Shown here: piece by piece, positions 1 through 9,248 of the stretch
Position numbering within the stretch: position 1 is the first letter of the stretch
Layout: each line of letters opens with the position of its first letter
Source: RGIG5675 sp050943435
GTDB taxonomy: Bacteria; Bacillota; Clostridia; Oscillospirales; Ruminococcaceae
Assembly (NCBI GenBank): GCA_050943435.1
Contig: JBMNPE010000001.1
Coordinates: 35,302 to 99,301 of the forward strand
Length of the DNA stretch: 64,000 nt
Direction of reading: 5' to 3'
The notes under the pieces: model-generated
The model's database searches: none
Told to the model about the DNA's origin: nothing
The model's input: the letters and a program-made list of their open reading frames with translations, nothing else
Made by a program: the position numbers and the translations under genes

Positions 1-135
1 CAGGAAGAGCAGATAGGAAAATCGGAGCGCAGGAGCTACATCCTGGGGTCCGTGAGCGCCGCAATAGTTGTCGGCCTCATCTTCATCGCTGTCCTGGGCC
101 TGGCGGTTCTTCTGATGCTCATTTTATGGAACTGA
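1..135 (+). CDS. C-terminal end of a membrane protein (partial)
   Basis: The window opens inside a reading frame that ends at TGA 133-135. The visible 44 residues begin with a charged stretch (QEEQIGKSERRSY) followed by one hydrophobic helix (about residues 14-42, rich in A, V, L, I) and end WN. This is the C-terminal transmembrane tail of a protein that starts before the window. Nothing visible identifies the family. The M3 peptidase gene follows 39 bases downstream on the same strand, so the two may be co-transcribed. Confidence 0.6.
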   Translation, partial: QEEQIGKSERRSYILGSVSAAIVVGLIFIAVLGLAVLLMLILWN

Positions 136-174
136 AAAAAAGGAGGGAGCCGCTTTTAGCGGTGAATGGGACAA

Positions 175-1878
175 ATGAAATTTTCTGAGATGAAATACGA
201 GCACATCGATGCAGAGGCAGTGGAGAAGGAGCTCACAGGGCTCACGGAAAAGCTGTCTGCAGCGTCTTCATTCAGCGAAGCAGAGGGCCTGTTTCTCGAA
301 AAGGAGAAGCTCCTGAGGCACGTGATGACGGAGGAGACGCTCTGCTCGATTAGGCATTCCATAGATACAAACGACAAATTCTATTCAGACGAGCGGACGT
401 TCTGGGACGAGAAGCTGCCGGAAATGCAGAAGTACTTGGTCGGCTGGACCAAGGCCATGCTGGATTCACCCTACAGGAAGGATTTCGAAGCCAAATACGG
501 GAGCCTCATGTTCCTGAATGCCGAAATATCGCTCAAGACCTTCTCCCCGGAGATCATCCCCGACATGCAGGAGGAGAACAAGCTCACGATCAAATACGAG
601 AATCTGCTCGCTTCTGCCCAGATCCCGTTTGAGGGCGGGAAGTACACAATCCCGGAGATGACCAGGTTCAAGACCGACAGCGACGACTCGAGGAGGCTCG
701 CGGCATGGAAGGCCGAGGGACAGTGGTACAAAGACAACCAGGAACAGCTCGACAGCCTGTATGACAGACTTGTGGAACTCCGCGACGGGATGGGCAGGAA
801 GCTCGGATACAAGAACTACCTTCCGCTCGGATACTACAGGATGGGAAGGAACTGCTACGGCATCAAGGACGTCGAGAAATTCCGCGAGGCAGTGAGGAAA
901 TTTGTAGTCCCTGTAGCGGAAAAAGTCTATAAGAAGCAGGCTGAGAGGCTAGGCAAGACATATCCGATGAGCTTTGCCGACAACGCCCTGGAGTTCAGGT
1001 CCGGGAACCCCAGGCCCCAGGGAACCGCTGACGATGTCCTCAGGGCCGGAAAGAAGTTCTACGACGAGCTCTCGCCAGAGACCTCGGAATTCTTCAACAT
1101 CATGCTCCAGGACGAGCTCATGGACGTCCTTTCAAAGAAGGGCAAGGAAGGCGGTGGCTACTGCACGGGGCTTCCGGATTACGGAGTGCCGTTCATATTC
1201 GCCAATTTCAACGGCACCCAGCATGACGTCGAAGTCGTAACCCATGAGGCAGGACACGCTTTTGCAGCATATGTAAACAGGAACAGAATCCCCCTGTCCT
1301 ACATATGGCCCAGCATGGAGGGATGCGAAGTCCACTCGATGTCGATGGAATTCATGTCCTGGCCGTGGTCCCGCGAGTTCTTCGGGGACGACGCTGACAA
1401 GTTCCACTACAGCCACCTGGCAGCTGCTCTGACGTTCATACCGTACGGCACCATGGTGGACCATTTCCAGCACATAGTCTACGAGAACCCGGATTATACT
1501 CCCGCCGAGAGGCACGCTGCCTGGAAGAAGCTGATGGGCATATACAACCCGTGGCACAGGCTCGACGGCGACATCCCGTTCTATTCAGAAGGCGAGGGCT
1601 GGCAGAGGCAGCACCACATCTATTCTGACCCGCTATACTACATCGACTACTGCCTGGCGCAGACTGTTTCGCTCGAGTTCTGGGATATGATCCAGAGCGA
1701 CAGGAAGAATGCATGGGACCACTACATGGCCTATACAAAGCAGGGCGGAAGCAGGGTGTTCACAGAGCTGCTTGCCAATGCCGGGCTCAAGAGCCCGTTC
1801 GATGAGGACACGCTCAGGGGCGTGTGCGATAAGGCCAGCCGCTGGCTCGATGACTTCGACTCCTCAAAGATAGTCTGA
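175..1878 (+). CDS. M3 family oligoendopeptidase
   Basis: Zinc metallopeptidase of the thimet/oligopeptidase F clan, probably cytosolic, that cleaves short peptides. The HEXXH zinc motif is present as HEAGH at about residues 357-361, and a downstream glutamate-bearing helix (EGCEVHSMSMEF) supplies the third ligand, as is usual in M3. About 567 residues is normal for the clostridial M3 oligoendopeptidases that begin MKFSE. Start: ATG 166 is in frame, but ATG 175 gives the family-typical N-terminus MKFSEMKYEHID and has GGTGA at 161-165 upstream. A stronger AGGAGGG at 141-147 lies too far from either ATG. A second, more divergent M3 enzyme (PepF) lies at 27544-29343. The small membrane gene at 1886 follows after 7 bases. 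Confidence 0.9.
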   Translation: MKFSEMKYEHIDAEAVEKELTGLTEKLSAASSFSEAEGLFLEKEKLLRHVMTEETLCSIRHSIDTNDKFYSDERTFWDEKLPEMQKYLVGWTKAMLDSPYRKDFEAKYGSLMFLNAEISLKTFSPEIIPDMQEENKLTIKYENLLASAQIPFEGGKYTIPEMTRFKTDSDDSRRLAAWKAEGQWYKDNQEQLDSLYDRLVELRDGMGRKLGYKNYLPLGYYRMGRNCYGIKDVEKFREAVRKFVVPVAEKVYKKQAERLGKTYPMSFADNALEFRSGNPRPQGTADDVLRAGKKFYDELSPETSEFFNIMLQDELMDVLSKKGKEGGGYCTGLPDYGVPFIFANFNGTQHDVEVVTHEAGHAFAAYVNRNRIPLSYIWPSMEGCEVHSMSMEFMSWPWSREFFGDDADKFHYSHLAAALTFIPYGTMVDHFQHIVYENPDYTPAERHAAWKKLMGIYNPWHRLDGDIPFYSEGEGWQRQHHIYSDPLYYIDYCLAQTVSLEFWDMIQSDRKNAWDHYMAYTKQGGSRVFTELLANAGLKSPFDEDTLRGVCDKASRWLDDFDSSKIV

Positions 1879-1885
1879 CGCACTG

Positions 1886-2422
1886 ATGGCAAGGGATTAT
1901 AAGCCAAAAAGATACAGCTATCTGGACGACTACTCCCAGAATGCGGCCGGGGAATACGTCTACACCGGCACATATTACACATGGCCGGAGGGACGGACCA
2001 GGATACTGAGGAATCTCTGGATATGGACTGCTGTGGAGACCGCAGCCAGCGTAATATGCGGGTTCATGCCGAAGGCCGGGATGGAGAAGGCATTCTATGT
2101 GCTGCTTCCATACACGCTGTCCCTGATGTTTGTGGGATTCCAGGTGTGGGCGGCCGCCAACCTTACAGGCGGAGGAACGGGGAGGATTACCCGCCACACT
2201 TATGAAACCACCGTCAAGAGGCTCCCTGTCTGGGAGATCCTGTCTTTTGCCGGGTCGGCTGCGGCAGCCGTGGCGGAAGTGTGCTACATGGTTTTCGGAG
2301 AGTTCGAAGGCGAGATCCCGTTCGGGATAGTCCTCACTGTCCTGCAGGTCCTTGTTGCATTCTCCGCATGGATGGCGAGAAAGACTGTCACCGCCTCAAA
2401 ATTCACAGAAGAAAAAAGATAA
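1886..2422 (+). CDS. Hypothetical four-helix membrane protein
   Basis: 178-residue protein that I do not recognise. It has a hydrophilic, Tyr-rich N-terminus (about residues 1-37), then four hydrophobic segments: about 43-60, 68-90 (FYVLLPYTLSLMFVGF), 113-135 and 143-162. It ends in a basic tail. The ATG lies 7 bases after the M3 peptidase stop, so it is probably translated from the same mRNA; no strong ribosome site is visible. The hairpin at 2437-2471 ends the unit. A function cannot be assigned, and a role with the peptidase is only suggested by proximity. Confidence 0.65.
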   Translation: MARDYKPKRYSYLDDYSQNAAGEYVYTGTYYTWPEGRTRILRNLWIWTAVETAASVICGFMPKAGMEKAFYVLLPYTLSLMFVGFQVWAAANLTGGGTGRITRHTYETTVKRLPVWEILSFAGSAAAAVAEVCYMVFGEFEGEIPFGIVLTVLQVLVAFSAWMARKTVTASKFTEEKR

Positions 2423-2436
2423 CAGTGATATCAAGA

Positions 2437-2471
2437 GACCGGCTGCCTGGAAATTTCCACGGCAGCCGGTC
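2437..2471. terminator. Bidirectional hairpin between convergent genes
   Basis: GACCGGCTGCC (2437-2447) pairs perfectly with GGCAGCCGGTC (2461-2471). The centre itself contains the small palindrome TGGAAATTTCCA. It sits between the + strand unit ending at 2422 and pyrG ending at 2493 on the minus strand. The following T-tract is weak. Confidence 0.65.
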
Positions 2472-2492
2472 CTTCATTATGTAAATAAATGA

Positions 2493-4100
2493 TCAGTTCT
2501 GCTTTGCGCGACTGAGACAAACCTGTACGAGCCCGTTGAACAGCGGGTGGGCCCTGTTGGGCCTGCTCTTGAATTCGGGGTGGAACTGCACTCCTATGAA
2601 GAAGTCGTTGCTGTCGAGCTCCACTGTCTCCACGATGTGTCCGTCCGGGGAAAGTCCGCTCAGGACAAGGCCGTGCTTCGAAAGGACGTCCCTGAAGTCG
2701 TTGTTGAACTCGTACCTGTGGCGGTGCCTCTCATGTATGAGATCGGTGCCGTAGCACTTTTCCATCATTGTCCCGTGCACAATCCTGCATGGATATGCGC
2801 CGAGCCTCAAAGTTCCTCCCATGTCTATGTCCTTGCTCTGGTCCGGGAGGAAATCGATCACCTTGTATGGCGAATTCTCATCGAATTCCCTTGAGTTGGC
2901 TCCCTTGAGGCCGCACACGTTCCGGGCAAACTCGATGACAGCGACCTGCATGCCAAGGCACAGGCCGAGATACGGGACGTTGTTGACCCTGCAGTACCTG
3001 GCAGTGCTTATCATCCCCTCTATGCCCCTGTTGCCGAAGCCTCCGGGAACGATTATCCCATCGCATCCGCCCAGCTTTTCTGCTGCATTGCAGTCGTTCA
3101 CTTCCTCGCTGTCTATCCACAGGATATCTACAAAGCACCTGTTTGCGTATCCGGCGTGCTTTAGAGCCTCTGCTACTGACAGGTATGCGTCGTGGAGCTG
3201 CATGTACTTCCCGACGATTCCTATGGTTATGTGCTCCTTGCGGTTCCTGATGTTTTCCATCATCTCGTGCCAGTCGGTGAGGTCAGGTGTTCCTGGGTCG
3301 AGGCCCAGCTCCCTGCAGACGACGTCGGCATATCCGGAGTTCTCCATCTGTATAGGGATCTCATACAGCACCGGGAATGTGAGGTTCTGGAAGACGCAGT
3401 CCTCCTTGACGTTGCAGAACATGGCTATCTTCTTGAATATGCTTTCTTCGAGAGGCTCGTCACACCTCAGGACTATTATGTCGGGGCGGATGCCCATCCC
3501 CTGGAGCTCCTTGACGGAATGCTGCGTCGGCTTGGTCTTGTGCTCATTTGACCCTGACAGATACGGAACAAGGGTGACATGGACGTAGCAGCAGTTTTCG
3601 CTTCCGACCTCAAGTCCCACCTGCCTTATCGCTTCTATGAACGGCTGGCTCTCAATGTCGCCTATGGTGCCACCGACTTCAGTTATTACGATGTCGGCGT
3701 TGCTCGTCTTTCCTACCCTGTATATAAAGTCTTTGATTTCGTTCGTGATGTGAGGTATGACCTGAACCGTCTGGCCGAGATACTCCCCGTGGCGCTCTTT
3801 GTTGAGCACGTTCCAGTAGACCTTGCCGGATGTTAGGTTTGAAAATTTGTTGAGGTTTTCGTCTATGAACCTCTCATAGTGTCCGAGGTCCAGGTCGGTC
3901 TCGGCCCCGTCTTCTGTCACAAAGACCTCTCCGTGCTGTATGGGGTTCATGGTTCCGGGGTCTACATTGATGTACGGATCAAGCTTCTGGGCGGCTACCT
4001 TGTAGCCGCGGGCCTTGAGAAGGCGCCCGAGCGATGCTGCCGTGATGCCCTTGCCGAGGCCTGAAACGACGCCTCCGGTCACAAATATGTATTTAGTCAT
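2493..4100 (-). CDS. pyrG: CTP synthase
   Basis: Makes CTP from UTP, ATP and glutamine in the cytosol, the last step of pyrimidine nucleotide synthesis. The N-terminal synthetase domain opens with the family signature [13 protein letters not shown] (residues 6-18). The C-terminal class I glutamine amidotransferase has the nucleophile elbow GLCLGMQ (about residue 380) and the His-Glu pair in QFHPEF near residue 515. At 535 residues it is full length. Start ATG 4100 has GAGGTGA just upstream. It is transcribed alone from a good promoter at 4198-4226, with a leader of roughly 90 bases. The leader start shows no obvious GGGC tract of the kind used for reiterative-transcription control of pyrG in Bacillus. 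Confidence 0.98.
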   Translation of the reverse strand: MTKYIFVTGGVVSGLGKGITAASLGRLLKARGYKVAAQKLDPYINVDPGTMNPIQHGEVFVTEDGAETDLDLGHYERFIDENLNKFSNLTSGKVYWNVLNKERHGEYLGQTVQVIPHITNEIKDFIYRVGKTSNADIVITEVGGTIGDIESQPFIEAIRQVGLEVGSENCCYVHVTLVPYLSGSNEHKTKPTQHSVKELQGMGIRPDIIVLRCDEPLEESIFKKIAMFCNVKEDCVFQNLTFPVLYEIPIQMENSGYADVVCRELGLDPGTPDLTDWHEMMENIRNRKEHITIGIVGKYMQLHDAYLSVAEALKHAGYANRCFVDILWIDSEEVNDCNAAEKLGGCDGIIVPGGFGNRGIEGMISTARYCRVNNVPYLGLCLGMQVAVIEFARNVCGLKGANSREFDENSPYKVIDFLPDQSKDIDMGGTLRLGAYPCRIVHGTMMEKCYGTDLIHERHRHRYEFNNDFRDVLSKHGLVLSGLSPDGHIVETVELDSNDFFIGVQFHPEFKSRPNRAHPLFNGLVQVCLSRAKQN

Positions 4101-4197
4101 GCTGCATTCACCTCACATTCGACGACAGATGGCAAATTGACATAAAAAACAGGGGGACCACATCATTGCGGCATTCCCCGAAAAATAATTCGAAAAA

Positions 4198-4226
4198 ATT
4201 ATATCCGTGTACTGAATTGATTTCAA
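4198..4226 (-). promoter_or_regulatory. pyrG promoter
   Basis: On the minus strand TTGAAA (4221-4226), a 17-base spacer and a perfect TATAAT (4198-4203). Expected start of transcription is about 4190, facing pyrG. This is a textbook sigma-70/sigma-A promoter. Confidence 0.8.
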
Positions 4227-4335
4227 TGACCAATCTAACAAGAAATTGCGGCCCGGATGAGGCGTCATGCCCTGCCCGAACAGTGTTGGCCAGATTTTAC
4301 ACGTCAGTTTTCATAGGCATGGCGGCCATATGGGA

Positions 4336-4341
4336 TATAAT
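4336..4341 (+). promoter_or_regulatory. Candidate -10 element for the yfhO-like gene
   Basis: A perfect TATAAT lies about 75 bases before the yfhO-like start. No good -35 is seen at 16-18 bases, so this is a plausible but incomplete promoter. Confidence 0.35.
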
Positions 4342-4414
4342 AGGGGCATTGAATCTAAACAGTGTAAAGCTGATCTGAAATAAAGCAGTTTACATGGACG
4401 GGGAGCATGAGCAT

Positions 4415-6844
4415 ATGGATGCCGCAGTAACAAAGAGTCTGACAGCACCGAAGAGAAAGGGATTCTCTGAATATGCGGCAGTGTTTCTGCTCAATTTCAT
4501 AGTTGCCCTCGCCTCGTTCGGATATTTCCTCATAAGGGACAACGGGCTTCTGTATGTGGCCGGGGACTTCAACCAGCAGCAGCTGATGTTCAACATGCTG
4601 ATTTCGAATGCCCTCAGGGACGGGAGCGGATTCTGGAGCTGGAGCATCGACCTCGGGTCCGATATTCTCACCACGATGTCGTTCTACAACATCGGGAGCA
4701 TATTCAACTGGATAGGGTTTCTTGTGCCGCCCAGGTACTTCATGTACGCTGTCGGCTGGCTTTTCATTCTCAAGTATGCAGTGGCGGGGCTCACTTCATA
4801 CACGTACCTCTCGAGGCAGGTAAAGAGCAAGCCCTGCGCCGTCATCGGTTCGGTGATGTACGCATTCTCCGGGTTCCAGGCGGCGAACATCGCTTTCTAT
4901 CATTTCCACGATGTGGTGGCGGTATTCCCGCTGCTGATGCTCACATTTGACGACCTTGTTGAGCGCAAAAAAAAGGGCCCCTTTGCAGCCGTTGTTTTCC
5001 TTTCACTTATGACGAACTACTTCTTCTTCATAGAAGAGGTCGTATTCCTCATAATCTACTACATCGTGAAATACCTTGCCTTCGACATAGGGACCATAAG
5101 AAGGCTGCCGTCCATACTGTTTGAGGGAATCCTGGGCTCTGCAATGGCCGCAGCGATAGCGGTGCCTTCGATAATCTCGGTTCTCGGGAACCCGAGGGCA
5201 ACCGACCTGCTCAGCGGGGACTCATCGCTTGCCTTCGGGACTTCATACGTGCTGCTCATCATAAGGGCATTCCTGTTCCCTGCTGAAACCATGTGCGCTG
5301 TTTCCGTGGCAAAGAAGACGGACTGGAGCTCCACAGCCGCCTATCTCCCGATGGCGGGCATTCTGTTTGCTTCGGCGTATGTGTTCGGCAGGAAGACGGG
5401 CAGGAACTGGCTCTCGGCGCTTATCAAGACGCTCTGGGTCATGGCGCTTGTCCCGCTTCTCAACGGGCTCTTCACGATGCTCTCAAGCGCTATCTACCAG
5501 CGCTGGTTCTTTATGCTGGTTCTGTATCTCGTTGTAGCCACTGTCAAGGTGCTCGATGAGCCGCAGGCTTACAGGATAGGCAGGGCTTACTGGTGGAACT
5601 TCGCCCTGATGGCTGCAATCACGCTGTTCTGCCTGTTCTATCCGTGGAATGACTCTCAGGAGAGTGCCATAAACTACATGGACGAGTTCGTTCTTCTGAC
5701 GGCTGCAGGCTTCCTCGGGCTCACGGCTTCATACGTTCTCACTGTCTCGGTGCGCAGCAGGAAAAAGTTCCTCATCCTGATGCTCTGCGGGACCGTAGCA
5801 TTTTCTGTATTTTCCACAGCTGAGGTCACGGACAGGTACCAGTCTGCCACCAGGTCCGGAGGAAACGATGCCTCCACAATCTACGACACTATAATGACTT
5901 CTGCCCAGATAGAACAGCCGTCTGACAGCTACAGGTTCATAGATGAGCAGAACCTCCACATCATGCCGGGAGGCATACATGGAACTGGTTCATTCTGCTC
6001 TACGGTCTCTCCCTCGATCATGGAATTCTACAGCCTTATGGGACAGAAGAGGTCGGTCAGGACCCCCGACACGGTGACAGATGCCGAGAGGTGGTTCCTG
6101 TCAGGGAAATATCTTATAACCGAGGAGCCGGATTCCTCTGACAAGATCATTCAGACAGTGACATACGGTGACAAGACCTTCTATGTCGTGGACAGCGGGG
6201 TGGAGGTTCCCGGGATAGCCAGGGTGTACAACAGCTACATTACAGAAACCGATTTCAGCAGCCTCGGGAGCACCACAAAGCAGAACATGCTGTTCAAGGC
6301 TGCAGTCATCAAGGACGACGATGAGTCGGACTTCAGGCGTTCAATATTTGCTGCTTCCAACACAGTGCTGAGCGAGGCGGCATCATCTAGTGCGGAGAAT
6401 CTGGCGGCCGAGCTTGCGGAAAATTCCGATGTGGAGTTCAGCATAGGAAATGATTCCTTCTCCGCGACCGTGACCACCGACGGCTCCGCATGCGTTGAAT
6501 TCACGGTCCCGTATTCCACGGGATGGTCTGCAACAGTCAACGGCGAGGAAGTAAAGGTCTATGACACGGCCGGGTTCATGTCAGTGCTGGTAGAATCGGG
6601 GGAAAGCACAATAGAGTTCACATATGAAACACCCGGCCTCAAGGCGGGGTTGGCGGTCAGCTGCATATCCCTGGCGGTGTATGCCGCATACTGCATAATA
6701 GGCTCAGTCAGGAGAAAGCGCTCCTTCGGAGGGAAAAGATACCAGAAAGAGCTAGATTCCCTTTTTTACCTTGGGAAGGCTCCACTTGTAATGCGCGGCG
6801 AGAAGCCTGATCAGGATGACCGTGCCGACGGAGATCAGCACTGA
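4415..6844 (+). CDS. YfhO family multi-spanning membrane protein
   Basis: Large polytopic protein (about 809 residues) resembling the bacterial YfhO family. YfhO is a GT-C-like membrane protein implicated in lipoteichoic acid glycosylation in Bacillus and Listeria. Visible features are a first helix at about 20-40, the loop GDFNQQQLMFNMLISN, many hydrophobic helices up to about residue 470, a long extracellular domain (about 480-740), a last helix (about 748-770) and a basic tail. ATG 4394 is also possible, but ATG 4415 has GGGGAG at 4400-4405 with ideal spacing. The 3' end overlaps the convergent TRIC-type gene by 93 bases, so the last ~31 residues are read antisense to that gene. An LtaS-like gene at 12157 fits an envelope polymer theme. 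Confidence 0.8.
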   Translation: MDAAVTKSLTAPKRKGFSEYAAVFLLNFIVALASFGYFLIRDNGLLYVAGDFNQQQLMFNMLISNALRDGSGFWSWSIDLGSDILTTMSFYNIGSIFNWIGFLVPPRYFMYAVGWLFILKYAVAGLTSYTYLSRQVKSKPCAVIGSVMYAFSGFQAANIAFYHFHDVVAVFPLLMLTFDDLVERKKKGPFAAVVFLSLMTNYFFFIEEVVFLIIYYIVKYLAFDIGTIRRLPSILFEGILGSAMAAAIAVPSIISVLGNPRATDLLSGDSSLAFGTSYVLLIIRAFLFPAETMCAVSVAKKTDWSSTAAYLPMAGILFASAYVFGRKTGRNWLSALIKTLWVMALVPLLNGLFTMLSSAIYQRWFFMLVLYLVVATVKVLDEPQAYRIGRAYWWNFALMAAITLFCLFYPWNDSQESAINYMDEFVLLTAAGFLGLTASYVLTVSVRSRKKFLILMLCGTVAFSVFSTAEVTDRYQSATRSGGNDASTIYDTIMTSAQIEQPSDSYRFIDEQNLHIMPGGIHGTGSFCSTVSPSIMEFYSLMGQKRSVRTPDTVTDAERWFLSGKYLITEEPDSSDKIIQTVTYGDKTFYVVDSGVEVPGIARVYNSYITETDFSSLGSTTKQNMLFKAAVIKDDDESDFRRSIFAASNTVLSEAASSSAENLAAELAENSDVEFSIGNDSFSATVTTDGSACVEFTVPYSTGWSATVNGEEVKVYDTAGFMSVLVESGESTIEFTYETPGLKAGLAVSCISLAVYAAYCIIGSVRRKRSFGGKRYQKELDSLFYLGKAPLVMRGEKPDQDDRADGDQH

Positions 6845-7408
6845 GAACCCGCTCCTGAGAGAGGTCATTCCGAGCACATAGTAGAGGGAGGCCCCGGCGG
6901 CAGATGCCAGAGCATAGACCCTCTTCTTGAGGATTGCAGGGACCTGGTCGCTCATGATATCCCTGAGTGCACCTCCGCCCACGCCTGTGAGGACCCCCAT
7001 GAATATTGTGAGGAACGCGTTGTCCCCGTATCCCTGCTCCAGGGATGTCTGGACTCCCATCACGGAGAAGATGCCGAGGCCTATGGCATCCAGGACGTTC
7101 ATAGATTCCTCGAAGATCAGATAGCTGTCGAGCGCCTTGCCGTGGTGTGTGTATTCAAAGAGGAATATGAGCAGTGCCGTGGCTGTTGCAGCGATGATGT
7201 AGCCGGGGTTTTCGAACATCTGCGGCGGCACGATTCCGAGGAGCATGTCCCTCAGAGTCCCGCCTCCCACAGCAGTCGTTACCCCGAGTACCACGACCCC
7301 GAGGAGGTCAAGATCGCGCTCTATTGCGAGCAGCGCTCCTGATGCCGAAAACGCAACCGTTCCTATATATTCTGCCAGTATGAAAACAAGAGACCTGTCG
7401 ACTTCCAT
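6752..7408 (-). CDS. TRIC-type cation channel / UPF0126 membrane protein
   Basis: 218-residue seven-helix membrane protein with the internal duplication typical of the YadS/UPF0126 (bacterial TRIC) family. Two glycine-rich repeats are visible, GGGTLRDMLLG (about residue 47) and GGGALRDIMSD (about residue 133). Homologues form trimeric monovalent cation channels. The start at 7408 has GAGGAG upstream. The 3' end overlaps the end of the yfhO-like gene by 93 bases. No regulator or operon partner is evident. Confidence 0.88.
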   Translation of the reverse strand: MEVDRSLVFILAEYIGTVAFSASGALLAIERDLDLLGVVVLGVTTAVGGGTLRDMLLGIVPPQMFENPGYIIAATATALLIFLFEYTHHGKALDSYLIFEESMNVLDAIGLGIFSVMGVQTSLEQGYGDNAFLTIFMGVLTGVGGGALRDIMSDQVPAILKKRVYALASAAGASLYYVLGMTSLRSGFSVLISVGTVILIRLLAAHYKWSLPKVKKGI

Positions 7409-7579
7409 GCCTGCCGCTCCTCTAAATTTTTGTGCAGAAAAATATTAGTTCACGGCGGTTCCGTTATCAAGAGGAAGAGAGCCGCAAGTATGGACTTTTT
7501 CAATGCCAGCGGTAAAATTATCAGTAGCTGATTATTGATATGGCGGAGAGATCCCGCCGACATGATAGGAGGACATCGA

Positions 7580-9166
7580 ATGAGCAAACCTGTAGTACTC
7601 GTAGTTATGGACGGCATCGGGTGGACCGACCAGGACCACGGAAATGCCGTTATGCATGCTTATAAGCCCCAGATAGAGGAACTTATGACCAAGTGGCCTC
7701 ACACAACGATAAGGGCTTCCGGAACGGCGGTCGGGCTTCCGTCCGACAGCGACATGGGAAACTCCGAAGTAGGACACAACGCTCTCGGATGCGGACAGAT
7801 ATACTCCCAGGGTGCCAAACTCGTCAATGAGAGCATCGAATCCGGGAAGATTTACGAAAGCGCCGCCTGGAAAGGCGCCGTCAAATGGGTGAAGGAGCAC
7901 GGGGGAAAGATGCACTTCATAGGGCTTCTCTCCGACGGAAACGTGCACTCCAACATTTCCCACCTTATAGCTCTTCTCAAGGAATGCAAGAAAGAGGGAG
8001 TCAACGAGGTCAGGGTGCACATCCTGCTCGACGGCAGGGACGTGCCTGAAACGTCAGCCCTCAAGTACGTGGACCAGCTCGAGGATGTTCTTGCAGGCCT
8101 CAACGACGGGACTTTCCACGGCTGCATAGCTTCCGGCGGCGGAAGAATGACGATAACCATGGACAGATACGAAGCCGACTGGCCGATGGTCGAGCGCGGC
8201 TGGCACATACACGTCATGGGAGACGGCCGAATGTTCCCGTCGGCGAGGGAAGCCATTGAGACGTACAGGAAGGAAGGCGGATACACTGACCAGTATCTGC
8301 CGGGCTTCGTGGTCGCTGACAAGTCGGGAAAGCCGGCAGGGACTATCGACGACGGGGATTCCGTGATCCTCTTCAATTTCCGAGGCGACCGCGCTGTCGA
8401 GCTCTCCAAGGCATTCGACTACATGGACAAGGGATTCGATGCGTTCCCGATGCCCAAAAAGCCAAAGGTGTTCTTCGCAGGGATGCTGCAGTACGACGGA
8501 GACCTCAAGCTCCCCGCCAACTTCCTCGTGGAACCCCCGCACATCGAACACACGATGTCCGAGTTCCTCGTAAACAAGGGAGTAAAATCCTATGCATGCT
8601 CGGAAACCCAGAAATTCGGGCACATGACTTATTTCTGGAACGGCAACCGTTCAGAGAAATTCTCGGAAGAGCTGGAGACATGGGAGGAGGTTCCCTCAGA
8701 CGTCATCCAGTTTGACCTCAAGCCCTGGATGAAGTCCACGGAGATCACAGACCTGATGGTGGCGGCCATCGATTCGGGAAAGTACAGGTTCATGCGCTGC
8801 AATTATCCTAACGGCGACATGGTCGGGCACACCGGAAACTATGAGGCCACGATCATAGGCGTCGAGTCTGTCGACCTCAACCTGCGCAGGATTATGGACG
8901 CCTGCCTCAGGAACGACTGCTGCCTGCTCGTCATGGCGGACCACGGAAATGCAGACGAGATGTACGGAAAGGGCACAGGGCCTGACGGAAAGCCCGTTCC
9001 GAAGACTTCCCACTCGCTCGCGAGGGTTCCGTTCGCAGTGTTCAACGGGCCGGAAGGCACAAAAATAAAGGACGGGGATTTCGGACTTGCCAATGTGGCA
9101 GCCACGACCGTGAAGATCATGGGATTCGAGCCTCCGAAGGAATGGCTCGAGAGCATAATCGAGTAA
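7580..9166 (+). CDS. gpmI: 2,3-bisphosphoglycerate-independent phosphoglycerate mutase
   Basis: Interconverts 3- and 2-phosphoglycerate in glycolysis using two Mn ions. Family marks are VVMDGIGW at the N-terminus, the phosphorylated-serine segment DSDMGNSEVGHNALG (about residues 58-72), LLDGRDVPE and the metal site MADHGNADE near residue 455. Its 528 residues are typical. The frame is open further upstream, but ATG 7580 is preferred because AGGAGG at 7567-7572 is perfectly spaced and the N-terminus then matches the family. It is monocistronic, closed by the hairpin at 9188. Confidence 0.96.
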   Translation: MSKPVVLVVMDGIGWTDQDHGNAVMHAYKPQIEELMTKWPHTTIRASGTAVGLPSDSDMGNSEVGHNALGCGQIYSQGAKLVNESIESGKIYESAAWKGAVKWVKEHGGKMHFIGLLSDGNVHSNISHLIALLKECKKEGVNEVRVHILLDGRDVPETSALKYVDQLEDVLAGLNDGTFHGCIASGGGRMTITMDRYEADWPMVERGWHIHVMGDGRMFPSAREAIETYRKEGGYTDQYLPGFVVADKSGKPAGTIDDGDSVILFNFRGDRAVELSKAFDYMDKGFDAFPMPKKPKVFFAGMLQYDGDLKLPANFLVEPPHIEHTMSEFLVNKGVKSYACSETQKFGHMTYFWNGNRSEKFSEELETWEEVPSDVIQFDLKPWMKSTEITDLMVAAIDSGKYRFMRCNYPNGDMVGHTGNYEATIIGVESVDLNLRRIMDACLRNDCCLLVMADHGNADEMYGKGTGPDGKPVPKTSHSLARVPFAVFNGPEGTKIKDGDFGLANVAATTVKIMGFEPPKEWLESIIE

Positions 9167-9187
9167 TAATATTCATGCAGCAATAAA

Positions 9188-9217
9188 GGCGGGAGCACCC
9201 TACACGGTGCTCCCGCC
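9188..9217 (+). terminator. Rho-independent terminator of gpmI
   Basis: A 12-base perfect stem, GGCGGGAGCACC paired with GGTGCTCCCGCC around a 6-base loop, followed by a T-rich run (TGTCTGTTTTG). It also lies at the end of the convergent MFS gene. Confidence 0.85.
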
Positions 9218-9248
9218 TGTCTGTTTTGTGAGTACTCAGCAGGAATTA

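Noticed and set aside
4166..4378. Open frame of 70 residues between pyrG and the yfhO-like gene
   Set aside because: It covers the divergent promoters (perfect TATAAT boxes on both strands) and has no ribosome site or family-like sequence.
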